Positions 41,460 through 52,810 are shown, counted from the stretch's first letter. The stretch: 64,000 nucleotides of DNA from Carposina sasakii (GCA_014607495.2 CP053167.1:3968001-4032000), one strand, 5' to 3'. A program made the numbers and translations. Notes: a model not told the origin generated them from the sequence alone.

Positions 41460-41836
41460 ACGGGGTGATTTTTGGTCGTCAACGTTCCTGAAAACTACGG
41501 AATCTCCTCATCATCACGATCATTTTTCCACCATGGAAGCATACCTGGGAAGTGTCTGGTTTCGAAAATATTAGGGTCCAAAGTTCAATAAATAGATGCG
41601 TTTTTCTGCATAAATGCACATTTTTTCTCACAGATTTTTTCACGAGAAATAATTAATATCTGTCTATGAAAAACGAGCATAAACACTGGTTACTATGAAT
41701 TTCACCCGATCAAGTAATAAAAAAAATCAAATAAAATTACATCGTTTCCCAGCATTTTTTTTGGCATAAACTTACTTTATTTGATTTATAGAGTACGTAC
41801 CCTTCGTTAAGGATGGCAACGAAAAACACCCTGTAT
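41460..41836 (+). mobile_element. Family E MITE, near full length
   Basis: Starts ACGGGGTGATTTTTGGTCGT and ends GAAAAACACCCTGTAT. Best plus-strand copy of the family; it includes the TAATTAATATCTGTCTATG middle missing from 8951-9185. Confidence 0.7.
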
Positions 41837-42674
41837 AGTTGTACATTTCTCCTGTAAAGATAACATAGATAGGTACAATAAAGAATAAGAATAAACTCAA
41901 AACCCCTATTTTACCCCGTTAGAGTAAAAAAAAATACACGTTATGGAAGCCAGGGTCCAAATTTGACAGTCCTAATATTAGCGGTTACGGCAGTGCGAGT
42001 GTCATTTTTATGTCAGTCAGTAACAACTCCTTTTGTATATACGAGTAGATATACATACATGTACCTATGTCAGGGACTTGGTACTAAACGTAGATGGTAC
42101 TAATACCTACTAGATGTATGTATGTTACGAGTGTCTAGATGCCCGTATAACCCATTGTTATTCATGTATGTAATTATGAGTATAACCATTAACTATATCC
42201 AACCTATCAACTGTGTCAACACAAAAGCATATTATTACACCCTTAAAATGTAATTTCCAGGCAAATCATAAACAACTAACAAAATCACCCCCCTTAAAAG
42301 TAGTTACCCCCATAGGTATAAAGTACGTATAAGTAATACCTAGAAATTTCATGTTATTTTCCACTATTGCTATGGCAACGGTATTAAAAACAAAGCTAAG
42401 CCTATTCAGTAGTGGTCTTTAATTTGAATGTGGTAGGTTCGGATTTGCGTTGAATGGATATAATTCGATAAATCGTCGTATAGGTATAGATAGTGTGAAT
42501 GAATTACAAACGAATGTAAATTTTGTGGAATTGTAATTCAGGAAATTGCTTTAAGCTAGATTTTGAGTGGAGGTTCTTATCTCTTGATTGGTGACAGACT
42601 GACGGACTAATTTACTTCGCAGTGTTATTTTGTACTAAATCCATGCATTATAAAATATAATATCCATGCTTCTT

Positions 42675-42745
42675 CTTCAGCCTATTGCAGTCCATTGCTG
42701 GACGTAGGCCTCCCCCAGGGCACGCCACAAGGCTACTGCCACAGG
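42675..42745 (-). repeat. RTE-type retrotransposon 3' end
   Basis: Opens with a CTTCTTCTTC simple-repeat tail and reads CAGCCTATTGCAGTCCATTG then TGGACGTAGGCCTCCCCCAG, a 3' end very common in moths. A longer copy is at 57490-57615. Confidence 0.55.
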
Positions 42746-42829
42746 GGGGTTTTGCAATTACGTTACTAGAACGTTATCTGTCTAGTCAAATTAGCGCTCT
42801 CTATAACGCATGGCCGAAACTACTGGACG

Positions 42830-42955
42830 TTGGAAGCTGGCATGAAAGTTCCATGTAAATAAGCGGTGACAAGTTGCTAACCTATTTCCTGGGAGACTGC
42901 TCGTGTGCCTTAGTTGACTTGCGACATGCACGGAAGGAGATGCAGCTCGTTAACT
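42830..42955 (-). repeat. Family K copy
   Basis: TGACAAGTTGCTAACCTATT at the left and TTGCGACATGCACGGAAGGA at the right are family K sequence on the minus strand. Confidence 0.45.
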
Positions 42956-44074
42956 TGTCGATACCAGAAATTTCAAATGTCGTAAAGTGCATTTTGCCGA
43001 AAATTAGTAGTAGTAGTAGAAAATTAGATAGATATCGAGATACTTAAATAATTTCATGCTATGTCTAGTGCCTAGGGTGAAAAGGTTGTCTCAGTCGACG
43101 TAAAATCGATAGCACAGTTTACGAGGGTTCGACAGAATTATTATTTTTAGAATCGTAAATGCCAAACATCGGAAATAAGGTTAATCTCTTGTCATATAGG
43201 TAAGTACGTGTTAAAAGGAGTGGTATAAGACAGGCTAAGTTATCAAGTACCTACATAATAGGAAAATTCTAATGAAATATTAATTTATTTTAGTCCCAAT
43301 TTTTCTAATAGTTAGATAGCGTATTTGAAGGATAAATGTAATGCTGTCATTATTTAAAACTTGTTCAAAATAGAGACGGCATTAACTTACTTAAAACATA
43401 GTTAATGACACAAGTTTTGCCCAAAGATAAAGCGAATGTTATAAATCTAATCTAACCATAATAAGGAAACACCTAGGTAACAGTGAAGTAATCAAAATCA
43501 CTGCAGCCGCCCAAATGGTTGCTTCGACACTGAAAAGGTCAAAACGCTTAAGCACCACTATGTTATAAAATGAGTTGGCTAGACTCGACCTATGTAGAAA
43601 TTTTGTACTTTTGTTAGTTATTAAAAAAAATATAACATAGGTAATTTACACAATGACTAATGTGTCTACTCAAAGAAACAAGCAAAACTTACGAACAACA
43701 GTGGTTTGTATGTTTTGTTAATTAGCTGACTTAATTTCACGCTAATTTTAATGAGAAACATAATCTCATTCATATTTATATGAGAAATACATACATTTGC
43801 ATCTGCTTGGAGGTATTTCTCGGTTGTTTGTAGATGTTAGTAGTAATTTACATTTTGTGCGGTGAAATGTATTTTAACAGTAACCGGCCGTTTCATAACT
43901 CCCGCGCACGATTTTGGAACTACCATTTTTTGTAATGCACAGAGCAAGTATCCATCATTTAAAGAAACTATTTGGCGAAACATAAACTCTACTATGATTC
44001 GTTTGTTCACTACTGCTTTCATTCACAAGCAACTTGGGTTATAATAGCCTATAACCAAAGCTAGATACCCATTA
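42956..44074. other. No supported gene
   Basis: AT-rich with no convincing frame. The sequence CGGTGAAATGTATTTTAACA and its neighbours at 43860-44040 resemble the stretch at 62170-62300 (TGGTGAAACG, ACTATTTGG), so this may be an old repeat. Confidence 0.4.
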
Positions 44075-44377
44075 GGCCGGGACTCCACCAAAGCGGAGAC
44101 GAGACGAACGGAGAGATGTTTTTTAAACAACCAATAGAATTGCGTTATTGACACATCTCCTCTCCACTCAGCTTCAGTGGAGATCGCTGTGCGGAGATGT
44201 GTAATATTTGTACGGCTCGATGGAAGCGGAGATGTGAGCTGTGCGCGAACGACACACTCACACACTCGCAAGGCTAGCCCGGCACAGCTTCGGTGGATTC
44301 ACCCAAGCTGTAAAACATCTCTTCTCGTACAGCACACAGCACACCGTACACATTTCCGCTTTGGTGGGTTCCCGGCC
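44075..44377. mobile_element. PIF/Harbinger-type MITE with TTA duplication
   Basis: 303 bp. Starts GGCCGGGACTCCACCAAAGC and ends TTTGGTGGGTTCCCGGCC, an imperfect inverted terminal repeat of about 25 bp, flanked on both sides by TTA (44072-44074 and 44378-44380). A 3-bp TTA/TAA duplication is typical of PIF/Harbinger. GC-rich interior with repeated GGAGATGTG motifs. Confidence 0.75.
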
Positions 44378-44948
44378 TTATGGTTAAACTCCCCTAAATT
44401 ATGTACCTTTTTGTAAGCAAATTGATTTATATTAAAATTTAATTATTCTTTTTTAATCCCAAAGTTTGATCCTTTGTATGTATGTGTGTTTCTATCTGTC
44501 TATGGCATCATAGCACCTAAACGGCTGGACCGATATGAATAGGGTCTAGGGTTTTTTATTATAGTTGAGGTGACACCTAAAAACAAATGACGACCATATG
44601 AAAATAACTCTTGGGGATCGAGTTACAAAAGATAGATGGAAATACAATCTAGTCACTAGACCCTTTCTAAGCAAGATTAATTAGAAAATCCAGCGAATCC
44701 GGTAAATCCTAAGATATTCCTAATTGATCACAAGCAACGGTAATTCAAATAGCGGTGAATAAATTTTTTTTTATTTTATTTATTTTATTTAGAACACCAA
44801 ACAGCACAACAAAATAACTATGCTAGTTATAAATTAATCTTAACATAAGCCAATAAGCAGGTGTCCCTAACGTAACATAACATTTTATCACTGAGCGGAC
44901 AATTCTTTTAGTAGGTACATATAGTTTTTGTTTTATAAGCTATGATAC

Positions 44949-45172
44949 AAAAAATAAGTTATGAAAATGTAAATGTTACTTATCCCTTAACACGCAGATG
45001 CATGTCAGGGTAGTACATTATTAAAATTAACAATGGAAGGCAGGAGATGCTAAATGATAATTAAGTTACAAATAATAAGTTATGAAAATGTAAATATTAC
45101 TAATCTCTTGACATGCGGATATAAGTCAGAATAGTGCATTATTAAAACTCACAATGGAAAGCGAGAGATGCA
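44949..45172 (-). repeat. Tandem duplication of about 119 bp in the LINE 3' UTR
   Basis: The segment with AATAAGTTATGAAAATGTAA and CATTATTAAAATTAACAATG (44949-45052) recurs at about 45068-45172 with scattered changes. Such 3' UTR duplications may be recognised by the element's reverse transcriptase. Confidence 0.65.
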
Positions 45173-45499
45173 TGCAAAATATAAAGAGTAATCAGGTAAA
45201 ATCAAATGAACCTGCAGCATACTAAATAATAATATATGAGTGATGAGTATTTACTCTTAACAGCTTTCATACCAGATATATAGTATGTGTCATGTGTGCG
45301 CTTAGGAGATACTCAAGACGTCAAGATAATAATATATAGGTATAAGTGGGTACAAGATAAAAACATTATATTACGCGTGAGCGAACAAAGTTGGTAATTT
45401 CGCAGTTTTTTGTCGTATTTATTGATACATATACTTATGTATACATACATATATAAATATAGTGACGTATTTATTCGGTTATTTTTAAACAGGATTTTA

Positions 45500-48466
45500 T
45501 TACATAAGTATGGAAATTATTTTATTTTTGAATGTCGTTTTAGAGCAAAATACAGGATCAATGTCAGAAAATTGCTGGTTGTTTCGCGAGCAGATACGAT
45601 TAATAGGCGAGTTCTGAGCATACTTAGTGCGTGAGACGAGCGTAGCAAAAAGCTTAGTATGTCTTGTGCGATAAAGTGGAACCGAGAACTGTATCTGGGA
45701 CAATAAGTCTGGACTATACAATCTTCCGTGAAGTACATCATGCAGTAGCATTTGGTCTAGTAACTCTCTGCGCTTAAGTAAAGATAGAAACTTGTAGTGA
45801 GCACATCTTTCTTCGTAGGATGCATGATGAGTTAATGTTTTATAGTCTAAGTATTTCAGAAATTTTTTCTGTAGCCTTTCCACCTTATCAATGTAGACTT
45901 GATACTGAGGAGACCAGATACAGCTACAGTACTCAAGCGTACTACGTACGAATGCATAAAAAAGTACTTTCATGCAGGTAACGTTGTAAAAAGGTTTACA
46001 TGTGCGTAGGACGAAGCCAAGGTTTCGGTATGCTTTATTGGTAATGTAGTCAATGTGCGCGTCAAAAATAAGCTTGTGATCGAGTAAGACTCCGAGATCC
46101 TTTACGAGGGAAGATTTAGTAATAGGTATTCCATCCATTACATACGTAAAATTAAAGGGTTTCACTTTTCTTGTGAATGTGATCATTTGACATTTGTTGC
46201 TATTAACAATAATGCGATTGGAGACGTAATAGGATGAAAGTCTGTCAATATCATCTTGCATACTTGAGCAATCGTTAAGGTCATTTATTTTGAGAAAGAT
46301 TTTTTTGTCGTCAGCGTACATCATGTAGGAAGAATTTTTGAAACAAGTGTGAATATCGAACAGATATGCATTGTATAGCAAAGGCCCTAAATGTGATCCC
46401 TGAGGCACCCCAGAAGTAACGGCAATGAAATCAGATCTGAAACCACCGACCACGACAGCTTGACTACGATTTCTGAGATAGGACTCCAGCCACCTAAGAA
46501 GATCACCTTGTATACCGATGTGCTTCAGTTTGTAGATCAGGATATTGTGATCCACACGATCGAAAGCTTTTTCAAAATCAGTGTAGATCACATCAACCTG
46601 ACCACCTTTGTCCATACCTTTAAGAATGTAAGAGATGAATTCAGTTAAGTTACTACTGCTTGATTTACGTTTCAAAAAACCGTGCTGAGAGTCCGGCAGA
46701 CATCCACAGATTGTGGGGTAGATAGCATCAAGAGCAAACTTTTCAAAGACTTTTGCAAAACAATTAAGGATTGATATAGGCCTATAATTTTCGGCTTTAA
46801 GTCGTGATCCTTTTTTAAAAATGGGAACAATGTGTGCCTGTTTCCAAACTGTCGGAAATTGACCCTCGCTAAGAGAACGATTAAAAATTAAGAAGAGGGG
46901 GAAAGTCAGGGAATCGCTGCATTTAAATAAGAAAATAGGTGGTATCATATCACTACCTGCACCCTTGTTAACATTAATGTTCATCAGTGCTTTATGTATT
47001 TGTTTCCTGGTAATAAACAACCTGTGAATATAATATACATCAGCAGTGTTTGGAAGTTCAGGGCAAATATAAGTAGAAGATGGACTGGAGAACACACTCT
47101 GAAAAAAATTATTGAACGCGTTAGCAATTTGGATACCTTCAGTGTGCACCTGGTTATTATAGATAATTTTAGAAGGAAGATCAGATGTACCGCCTCGTCT
47201 AGTCTTAATGTAGGTCCAAAAGTGTTTAGGGTTTTTTAGTATCTTTTGCTGGGTCTTATTAATATATTCTTTGTAGCATTCAGCCTGAAGAATTGCAGCG
47301 CGCCGTCTTAGTAGAGAGAAAGTCCTATAATCAACCCTATTACCAAATCTCTTCCAACACCTGTGTGCAGCTGATTTCTCTTTAATTACTTTTTTCAAAG
47401 CGGGTGAAAACCACAGGGGCCAAGAGTTATTGCGGGAATTCCTTATTTTGGGTATAAATTTATTTATAGCTTCATATAGCACCTTATAGAAGTTAGCAAC
47501 CACATTATCGACAGAGTCCCCACCAAGAATTTCATACCAGTCGATAGACATAAGGTATTCATTTATGTCATCGTAATTACCCTTGTGAAAATTATATCTG
47601 ACGTTTTCATTAGACTTAAGGGGGCTGACTGCAAAATTTAATTCAAAGTGAAAAGATGGATGACACACATCCTCTTTAATGAGGGGCCGATCGCTACGAC
47701 AAATTTCAGTATCCGCATTTGTAAATAATAGATCTAAGGTATTGCCACTACTGTTCTTTATGTGGGACTGTTGTCTAAGACCAAGCAAGGACAATTCACT
47801 AATGAGTTTGGATGCCGCGATCTGTAATTCAGTAGAGCCTAATCTTAAGATAGTGGGGCCGCAGAGATTCCATTCTACATTAAACAAATTAAAATCACCT
47901 ACTATGACATAAGTATCTACGGAGTCAAATGAGAGTTGACAAGTAAGTGCAGTAAGAAACGTGCAAATATCGCGTGCGTGCATATCATCAGTACGATGAT
48001 GTTTGGAGGATTTTCCAGGAACATATGCAACGACAATATGCAAGTTACAAGTAGTCGTAGATGAAATTGTATTACAGGGATATGCCAGCACTCTGCTTGG
48101 TACAGTAACCCAAATAGTTTCTATGGGTGCATTTGGTTGCCACAAATTGTCAACAATAGCACAATATTCCCGACGCACTATGACCAAAACACCGCCGCCT
48201 ATGAGCTTGCCAGTTTTCGTTAAATCGCGATCCTGACGAAAAACTACATAACGGCTATCGCACAATTCACTATCCAAAACACTATCACAAAGCCAGGTTT
48301 CTGTGATTATAATAATGTCGTAATCATTGACTAATATTTCAGAGTACAAACAGTTAAGTTTCGTGCGCAGTCCTCGTGCATTTTGATAAAATATACTAAG
48401 ACTAGAAGGGTTGAATTGTATAAATAGCAAATATATAACATAATAGCCACACGAAGTATGTTCCAT
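45500..48466 (-). CDS. LINE ORF2: AP endonuclease plus reverse transcriptase
   Basis: 988 residues. The N-terminal apurinic-type endonuclease (about residues 22-240) has FYQNARGLRTK, ITETWL, GGGVLVIV, VGDFN and SSGNTLDLLFTN. The reverse transcriptase in the middle has VPIFKKGS, NYRPISIL, YTDFEKAFDRV, GVPQGSHLGPLL and the catalytic YADD (MMYADDKKIF). The C-terminal domain includes RSTLEYCSCIW and AHYKFLSLLKRR. Together they nick target DNA and copy the element RNA in place. The first about 20 residues before the endonuclease overlap the inter-ORF frame (48402-49208). No stop or frameshift is seen. Clade assignment between CR1 and Jockey is by motif memory only. Confidence 0.92.
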   Translation of the reverse strand: MEHTSCGYYVIYLLFIQFNPSSLSIFYQNARGLRTKLNCLYSEILVNDYDIIIITETWLCDSVLDSELCDSRYVVFRQDRDLTKTGKLIGGGVLVIVRREYCAIVDNLWQPNAPIETIWVTVPSRVLAYPCNTISSTTTCNLHIVVAYVPGKSSKHHRTDDMHARDICTFLTALTCQLSFDSVDTYVIVGDFNLFNVEWNLCGPTILRLGSTELQIAASKLISELSLLGLRQQSHIKNSSGNTLDLLFTNADTEICRSDRPLIKEDVCHPSFHFELNFAVSPLKSNENVRYNFHKGNYDDINEYLMSIDWYEILGGDSVDNVVANFYKVLYEAINKFIPKIRNSRNNSWPLWFSPALKKVIKEKSAAHRCWKRFGNRVDYRTFSLLRRRAAILQAECYKEYINKTQQKILKNPKHFWTYIKTRRGGTSDLPSKIIYNNQVHTEGIQIANAFNNFFQSVFSSPSSTYICPELPNTADVYYIHRLFITRKQIHKALMNINVNKGAGSDMIPPIFLFKCSDSLTFPLFLIFNRSLSEGQFPTVWKQAHIVPIFKKGSRLKAENYRPISILNCFAKVFEKFALDAIYPTICGCLPDSQHGFLKRKSSSSNLTEFISYILKGMDKGGQVDVIYTDFEKAFDRVDHNILIYKLKHIGIQGDLLRWLESYLRNRSQAVVVGGFRSDFIAVTSGVPQGSHLGPLLYNAYLFDIHTCFKNSSYMMYADDKKIFLKINDLNDCSSMQDDIDRLSSYYVSNRIIVNSNKCQMITFTRKVKPFNFTYVMDGIPITKSSLVKDLGVLLDHKLIFDAHIDYITNKAYRNLGFVLRTCKPFYNVTCMKVLFYAFVRSTLEYCSCIWSPQYQVYIDKVERLQKKFLKYLDYKTLTHHASYEERCAHYKFLSLLKRRELLDQMLLHDVLHGRLYSPDLLSQIQFSVPLYRTRHTKLFATLVSRTKYAQNSPINRICSRNNQQFSDIDPVFCSKTTFKNKIISILM

Positions 48467-49208
48467 TACGAGATGTTAATCCACAGAAAACGCACACATA
48501 CAAAACCAGTTCCACACTATCAATGTAAGGGACGACACGTTGGTCACTCATCATAGGTATCTCCAAAACACAACCATAACACACACACATAAAGATACAG
48601 TATACGACTACTTTAATGACTAAAATTATTAACACGTAGTAAGTAGGAATGTTATTGTGTAAAAAGTAGCCAGCTAAGGGACAACGACCTGAGTAGGTAC
48701 ATACATGATAGCCTATATTAAAACATGTTGACAATTGTATGTAAGTATACCAAAAATGCAGCGCTTGTATAGTGCCGCTACTGTTTTTCATACACATTTT
48801 TATTTTTACGCAAAACATAAAAGAGATATAGTCAAAATTGCACCGTACGCATAATATACACATACTCTTTACAATTATTAACACACAGGAAAGTAAAAGG
48901 CATAAAAACCATGTTACGCAATCAACATAAACGTTACAATGTGTAAGACAAAACGAGCGCTCACAATAGGTAGCAAAGCCAAGTTGTCGAAGATCCCGGG
49001 CATTATAAATAGTTATAGATAAGATAAATAAAATAACGGGATACATAGTAGAACAGGTTTTTGACCTATACATAATATTATGTGTGTATAGATATAGGAT
49101 GACAGTTACTATGCACGTATTCGCACTCAAAAGAACATTGCAATTATTGTACCACAACAAAAAGCCTATAGTATTATTCACTTTAACTTCAATATATCCG
49201 AGTCGCAT
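48402..49208 (-). CDS. Open frame bridging LINE ORF1 and ORF2, hydrophobic and Cys-rich
   Basis: 268 codons that begin 31 nt before the end of ORF1 and finish 65 nt into ORF2, filling the whole inter-ORF gap in a third phase. The translation is rich in Cys, Tyr, Val, Ile and Leu and has at least three hydrophobic stretches (WFLCLLLSCVLIIV, YYVLIILVIKVVVYCIFMCV, VELVLYVCVFCGL). No family recognised. It may be an accessory membrane protein or a long chance frame favoured by the base composition. An ATG is present at 49208, inside ORF1. Confidence 0.3.
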   Translation of the reverse strand: MRLGYIEVKVNNTIGFLLWYNNCNVLLSANTCIVTVILYLYTHNIMYRSKTCSTMYPVILFILSITIYNARDLRQLGFATYCERSFCLTHCNVYVDCVTWFLCLLLSCVLIIVKSMCILCVRCNFDYISFMFCVKIKMCMKNSSGTIQALHFWYTYIQLSTCFNIGYHVCTYSGRCPLAGYFLHNNIPTYYVLIILVIKVVVYCIFMCVCYGCVLEIPMMSDQRVVPYIDSVELVLYVCVFCGLTSRNGTYFVWLLCYIFAIYTIQPF

Positions 49209-50092
49209 TGTATAAAAAATTTGCCAGCGTTATCATCACGGCGTGCATATATCTTGCAGTTCTTGACCCACACATATTTAAAACCGATCTCAGAGGCACG
49301 CGAGCGGCATTTTTTATATAACATCTTATTGAGAGGTGTGAGATGTTCATTAACAAACACCTTTCTAGGTTCACCTGGAAAACCAAGATCTGCGGTTGAA
49401 ATACCACGACGTTCACGGACACCAGCAATGATGTTGTCTTTAGAAGTGCGCTTTCTGAGCTTTATTATGATGTTGCGTGGGCGCTTTCCGCCAGGGTTCA
49501 TGGATTGGACTCGCGTGCAATTTTCAATGTCATCAGGTTGGAGCCGAGCACCGACACAATTACCCAGGTTAAGCGCTATACGTAACAAATCCTCGCTGTT
49601 AGACTCGGGTACCCCTACGAGTTCTAAGTTCAATTGTCTAGCCCACTGCTGGCTGCGATTGTTCTCAGCTGTCAGATGTGATATAGTATTTTGCAGGTCT
49701 GTGATTGTGCCGCAAATCTCAGATGACCTATGTTCAAGGATAGATACACGATTTATAGTTTCCTGTACGTTTTTATCTGTGTGTTCGAGAGATGATCTAA
49801 GGTCTTGGAAACATCCTGTGAGTTTGGCCAGCTCAGACGCAAAAGACTTGTTTAAACTATCCTGAAGCTGTGACATTTTGAGATCCTGGTCGTTTCGTAG
49901 TGAATTTACCGATTCCAGAATTTCGTCCTTGAATGAAGTTAAGGTTTCCATAATAGAGTTATCCATTGCGCCAAACTTGCGTTTGCGTGCCTGTATGATG
50001 AGGCACTTACTATCAGTGTTTATGCTCTGGGCAGTAAGGTTTGGATTCGAAGCGCTCCTGCTTATGTCTGATGGTGAGCGCTGCTGTGACAT
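49178..50092 (-). CDS. LINE ORF1: coiled-coil nucleic-acid chaperone type
   Basis: 304 residues. N-terminal Ser-rich segment, then a long coiled coil (about 50-150: LTSFKDEILESVNSLRN, TINRVSILEHRSSEI, ITDLQNTISHL), then a folded C-terminal half with RQLNLELVGVPES, RPRNIIIKLRKR, KVFVNEHLTPLNKML and YVWVKNCKIYARR. This half resembles the domain shared by many insect LINE ORF1 proteins and annotated as baculovirus FP-like. The protein would coat element RNA as a multimer. The ATG at 50092 lies in a good position behind the 5' UTR. Intact frame. Confidence 0.85.
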   Translation of the reverse strand: MSQQRSPSDISRSASNPNLTAQSINTDSKCLIIQARKRKFGAMDNSIMETLTSFKDEILESVNSLRNDQDLKMSQLQDSLNKSFASELAKLTGCFQDLRSSLEHTDKNVQETINRVSILEHRSSEICGTITDLQNTISHLTAENNRSQQWARQLNLELVGVPESNSEDLLRIALNLGNCVGARLQPDDIENCTRVQSMNPGGKRPRNIIIKLRKRTSKDNIIAGVRERRGISTADLGFPGEPRKVFVNEHLTPLNKMLYKKCRSRASEIGFKYVWVKNCKIYARRDDNAGKFFIQCDSDILKLK

Positions 50093-50534
50093 AATACCTC
50101 ACTAGTGAAGTAGATATATTTGCGCACACAAGCTAACACTCCGAGGGGTAATCAAAGCGGCACAAGTGAGATGAGATATGTATTCTGTCTCGCCTCCTCA
50201 CGGTATTCCGCAACATGCAGATGAAAACAAGGCACTGGAAAACGAATTCCACGATCACCGCACAAAGCTCAATACACGATAATATTACTATCGAAACTTT
50301 TAATATTTTTTTAAAGGCAACCAAAAACACGTCCGCTCTCAGTGAACAGTGACGACTTGCTATATGAAATGCCTACTAACTATGTACTTAGTGATTATTT
50401 CACCGTAAATATTCCAGACAGCTGAAAGGACCATTGGTGGCCTCTTCAAATTGTGCGTAAATTACTTATAAATAAGTTATTTTAATTAATAGAGATTTAT
50501 ACAACAGGCAGATATAAAAAATAGATACATATAG

Positions 50535-50705
50535 ATGGGGTGATGCGGGGCTTCACTAGAATACATCAGCTGCAACACCTTCCGTCCATGTCGTAAGAGT
50601 TGACTAAGGAACATTATCGGGCATTATCTCAGGCGACAAGCTAGCAACGTGCAAATTGTTACGTTGTTTGCAGTCAAATTTTACCTACCAAGCGATCCTT
50701 AGGAG
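50535..50705 (+). repeat. Family K copy
   Basis: Begins GGGGTGATGCGGGGCTTCAC and continues TAGAATACATCAGCTGCAAC and GTCGTAAGAGTTGACTAAGG: one of the best-preserved 5' parts of the family. Confidence 0.55.
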
Positions 50706-52144
50706 AATTAAACTTTTTTAATGATTTAGTTACCTATAGGTACAAAAACATACCTACTGGTCCATACTGTTATGTCAACGACACGAGAATCGAGCTCCAG
50801 AATGTTAACCGAAGTGTCTAAAAGTGACATTGCATAAATAAATGTTGCACTGGTCATTACATTTTATGTTTTCTTATAAAAATAAACATAATTTAAAGTA
50901 TTTCTTTATTCTCGACACAAATATATATCCTCATCGTTATAAACATGACCCATTTTGATTTGAGGATTGCCACAAACTTATCTCATGCGGGTGGTAGAAA
51001 TTGGTAATAATGCACCTTCAATACTTTTCCCGTTTAACATTACATATGAGTGTATATGACAGTGGCGACACCATGACTGTTTTAAACAGGTAGGTAACAC
51101 AGTGACTTAATAAAACGTCCAAAAAGGCGTAAAAGTGTCCACAGAGTGTAGAATTTATTTATTTTATTACCGAATTGTAAATAAATGTAAAATTATTATG
51201 CGGTTATGTTGGAAATTGAATAAAATCGTAATAAAATAACGAAAATACTATAAAAAGGATGTCGTAGTGTAATTTACAATTTATTTGTAATTCAGGGTTG
51301 TTTGTTACTTTCACTTGAGTATTAAATGTTAACTTTGAATGAACAGAGAGTAATTTTAAGTCTCCAGTTTCTAGAAGGTTGATTACCTGCGGGTATATCA
51401 TCGAATTGACTGTCTACGACTACTCGACGTCGACGACTACGAAGAAACGTTAATTAGCCTTTCAGAAACTAACAGTAAATCAATGTTTTATATCCTAACG
51501 TTATTAGCAGATAAATTGAGGGCCAAACCTATTGGCATAATAAAATGCTCTGCCCTGAATGAATGACTGAGTGAATGAATGAATGAAAGCGATGATCTTG
51601 AGACCTAAAACGTGGACGTTGCGTTCTTTGGATGACGTAGGCTTTCGATAAGAAAGAATTTCCCGAAATCCCCACAAGAACGGGAAAAATGGGGAATTCT
51701 GAAGTTTACGCGCCGAAATCGTGTGTGTCTAGTGAGTATAAAACTCAAGCACGAAATTTTGTAATAATCGTACACGTTCAAGGTTTAAGCATAGTACATA
51801 CCTATAAAGCATTCTAAACACACTCTCAGATAGTTATAAATTACAGGTACCTTTAAAACAACACACGGCAGTACAAGTTCTATTAATGCATTTATCGTAA
51901 TTAAACTTACTTTATGATGTCTGCACTGAATTATGTATCGGATACAGTTGTCAGGTGTGCGCTAAGCCTAAATTATATAGTGCGCTGCCCCGTAGTATAA
52001 AAGAAACAGTAGACCCACATTGGCGTTTTTGCAGAACAGGATTACGAACATTCGCGGTCATGAACGAACAATAAATCTTCCTACAATTAGCACGGAAGTG
52101 GGAATTTTAAAGCTTAGTAAACATGTTATGAGGGGCATGTAAAC

Positions 52145-52305
52145 TTTCTATTTCGATTAGATTCTAACCGTCATACTTAAACTGAAAATTACTTATGTCT
52201 GTCCCCCTCTATTCCAATGTAAATGGCTCAGATAGAAAGGGATAGGTAGAACACATCATAAGCTTATGTTTGGTCAGAATTGACCACATTACCTAAATCA
52301 ATAGA
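52145..52305. repeat. Family H MITE, decayed
   Basis: GATTCTAACCGTCATACTTA and, inverted, TAAGCTTATGTTTGGTCAGAATTG-type sequence correspond to the arms of 4765-4925. Confidence 0.45.
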
Positions 52306-52636
52306 CCACATTACCTAAATCCATAGACATGCGAACTAGTGATTTTACTTTTTTATGTAATATTTCTTGATTCTCTACAATCCGCAATTTTACCTAGTCC
52401 GACGTTAAGAAATATACTCAGGGACCGTTATTTGCTATCGCAAAACTACCTTAATTGGTAGTAATTAAGCTGTGTCTACACTAAGTGAGCGCCGCTGTAT
52501 GCGCAGGCGCAGCTAGGGCTGCTTAGTTTGTTTCTCATTGTATCTTTTGTGAATGATAAAGTCCACAAAAAATATTCAGCATCCGGGGAAATCCTGCTAT
52601 AGATAATTTATAGGCAACATATAGGTAGACACGGCT

Positions 52637-52720
52637 GTGTTCCCAGAATAGGGTAGCCAGAACTGCAGGATCATAAACGAGATCCCACAGTCACGTTGAG
52701 CATAGCCGGATCAGCCCTCC
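52637..52720 (-). repeat. Family K fragment
   Basis: GTTCCCAGAATAGGGTAGCC and AGAACTGCAGGATCATAAAC match the 3' part of family K; it directly adjoins the TAGCATGACC element at 52721. Confidence 0.45.
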
Positions 52721-52810
52721 TAGCATGACCACGCATCGTGGATATCGTATCGTACGATATCGTATCGTCTCTATACAAAATTCAACATTGCGGCTATATT
52801 TATCATGAAC

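Larger units (their letters stand above)
44762..50355 (-). mobile_element. Near full-length non-LTR retrotransposon, CR1/Jockey group
   Basis: Minus-strand element of about 5.6 kb: 5' UTR (about 50355-50093), ORF1 (50092-49178), an inter-ORF region with its own long frame, ORF2 (48466-45500), and a 3' UTR ending in an A-rich AAATAAAATAAA tail at about 44791-44762. Both ORFs are uninterrupted, so the copy may be young or still active. The exact 5' edge is estimated; no clear target duplication was found. Confidence 0.85.
50356..52640. other. No supported gene; repeat remnants
   Basis: AT-rich. Holds a family K copy (50535-50705) and a decayed family H copy (52145-52305). No coding frame of note and no splice-bounded exon recognised. 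Confidence 0.5.
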
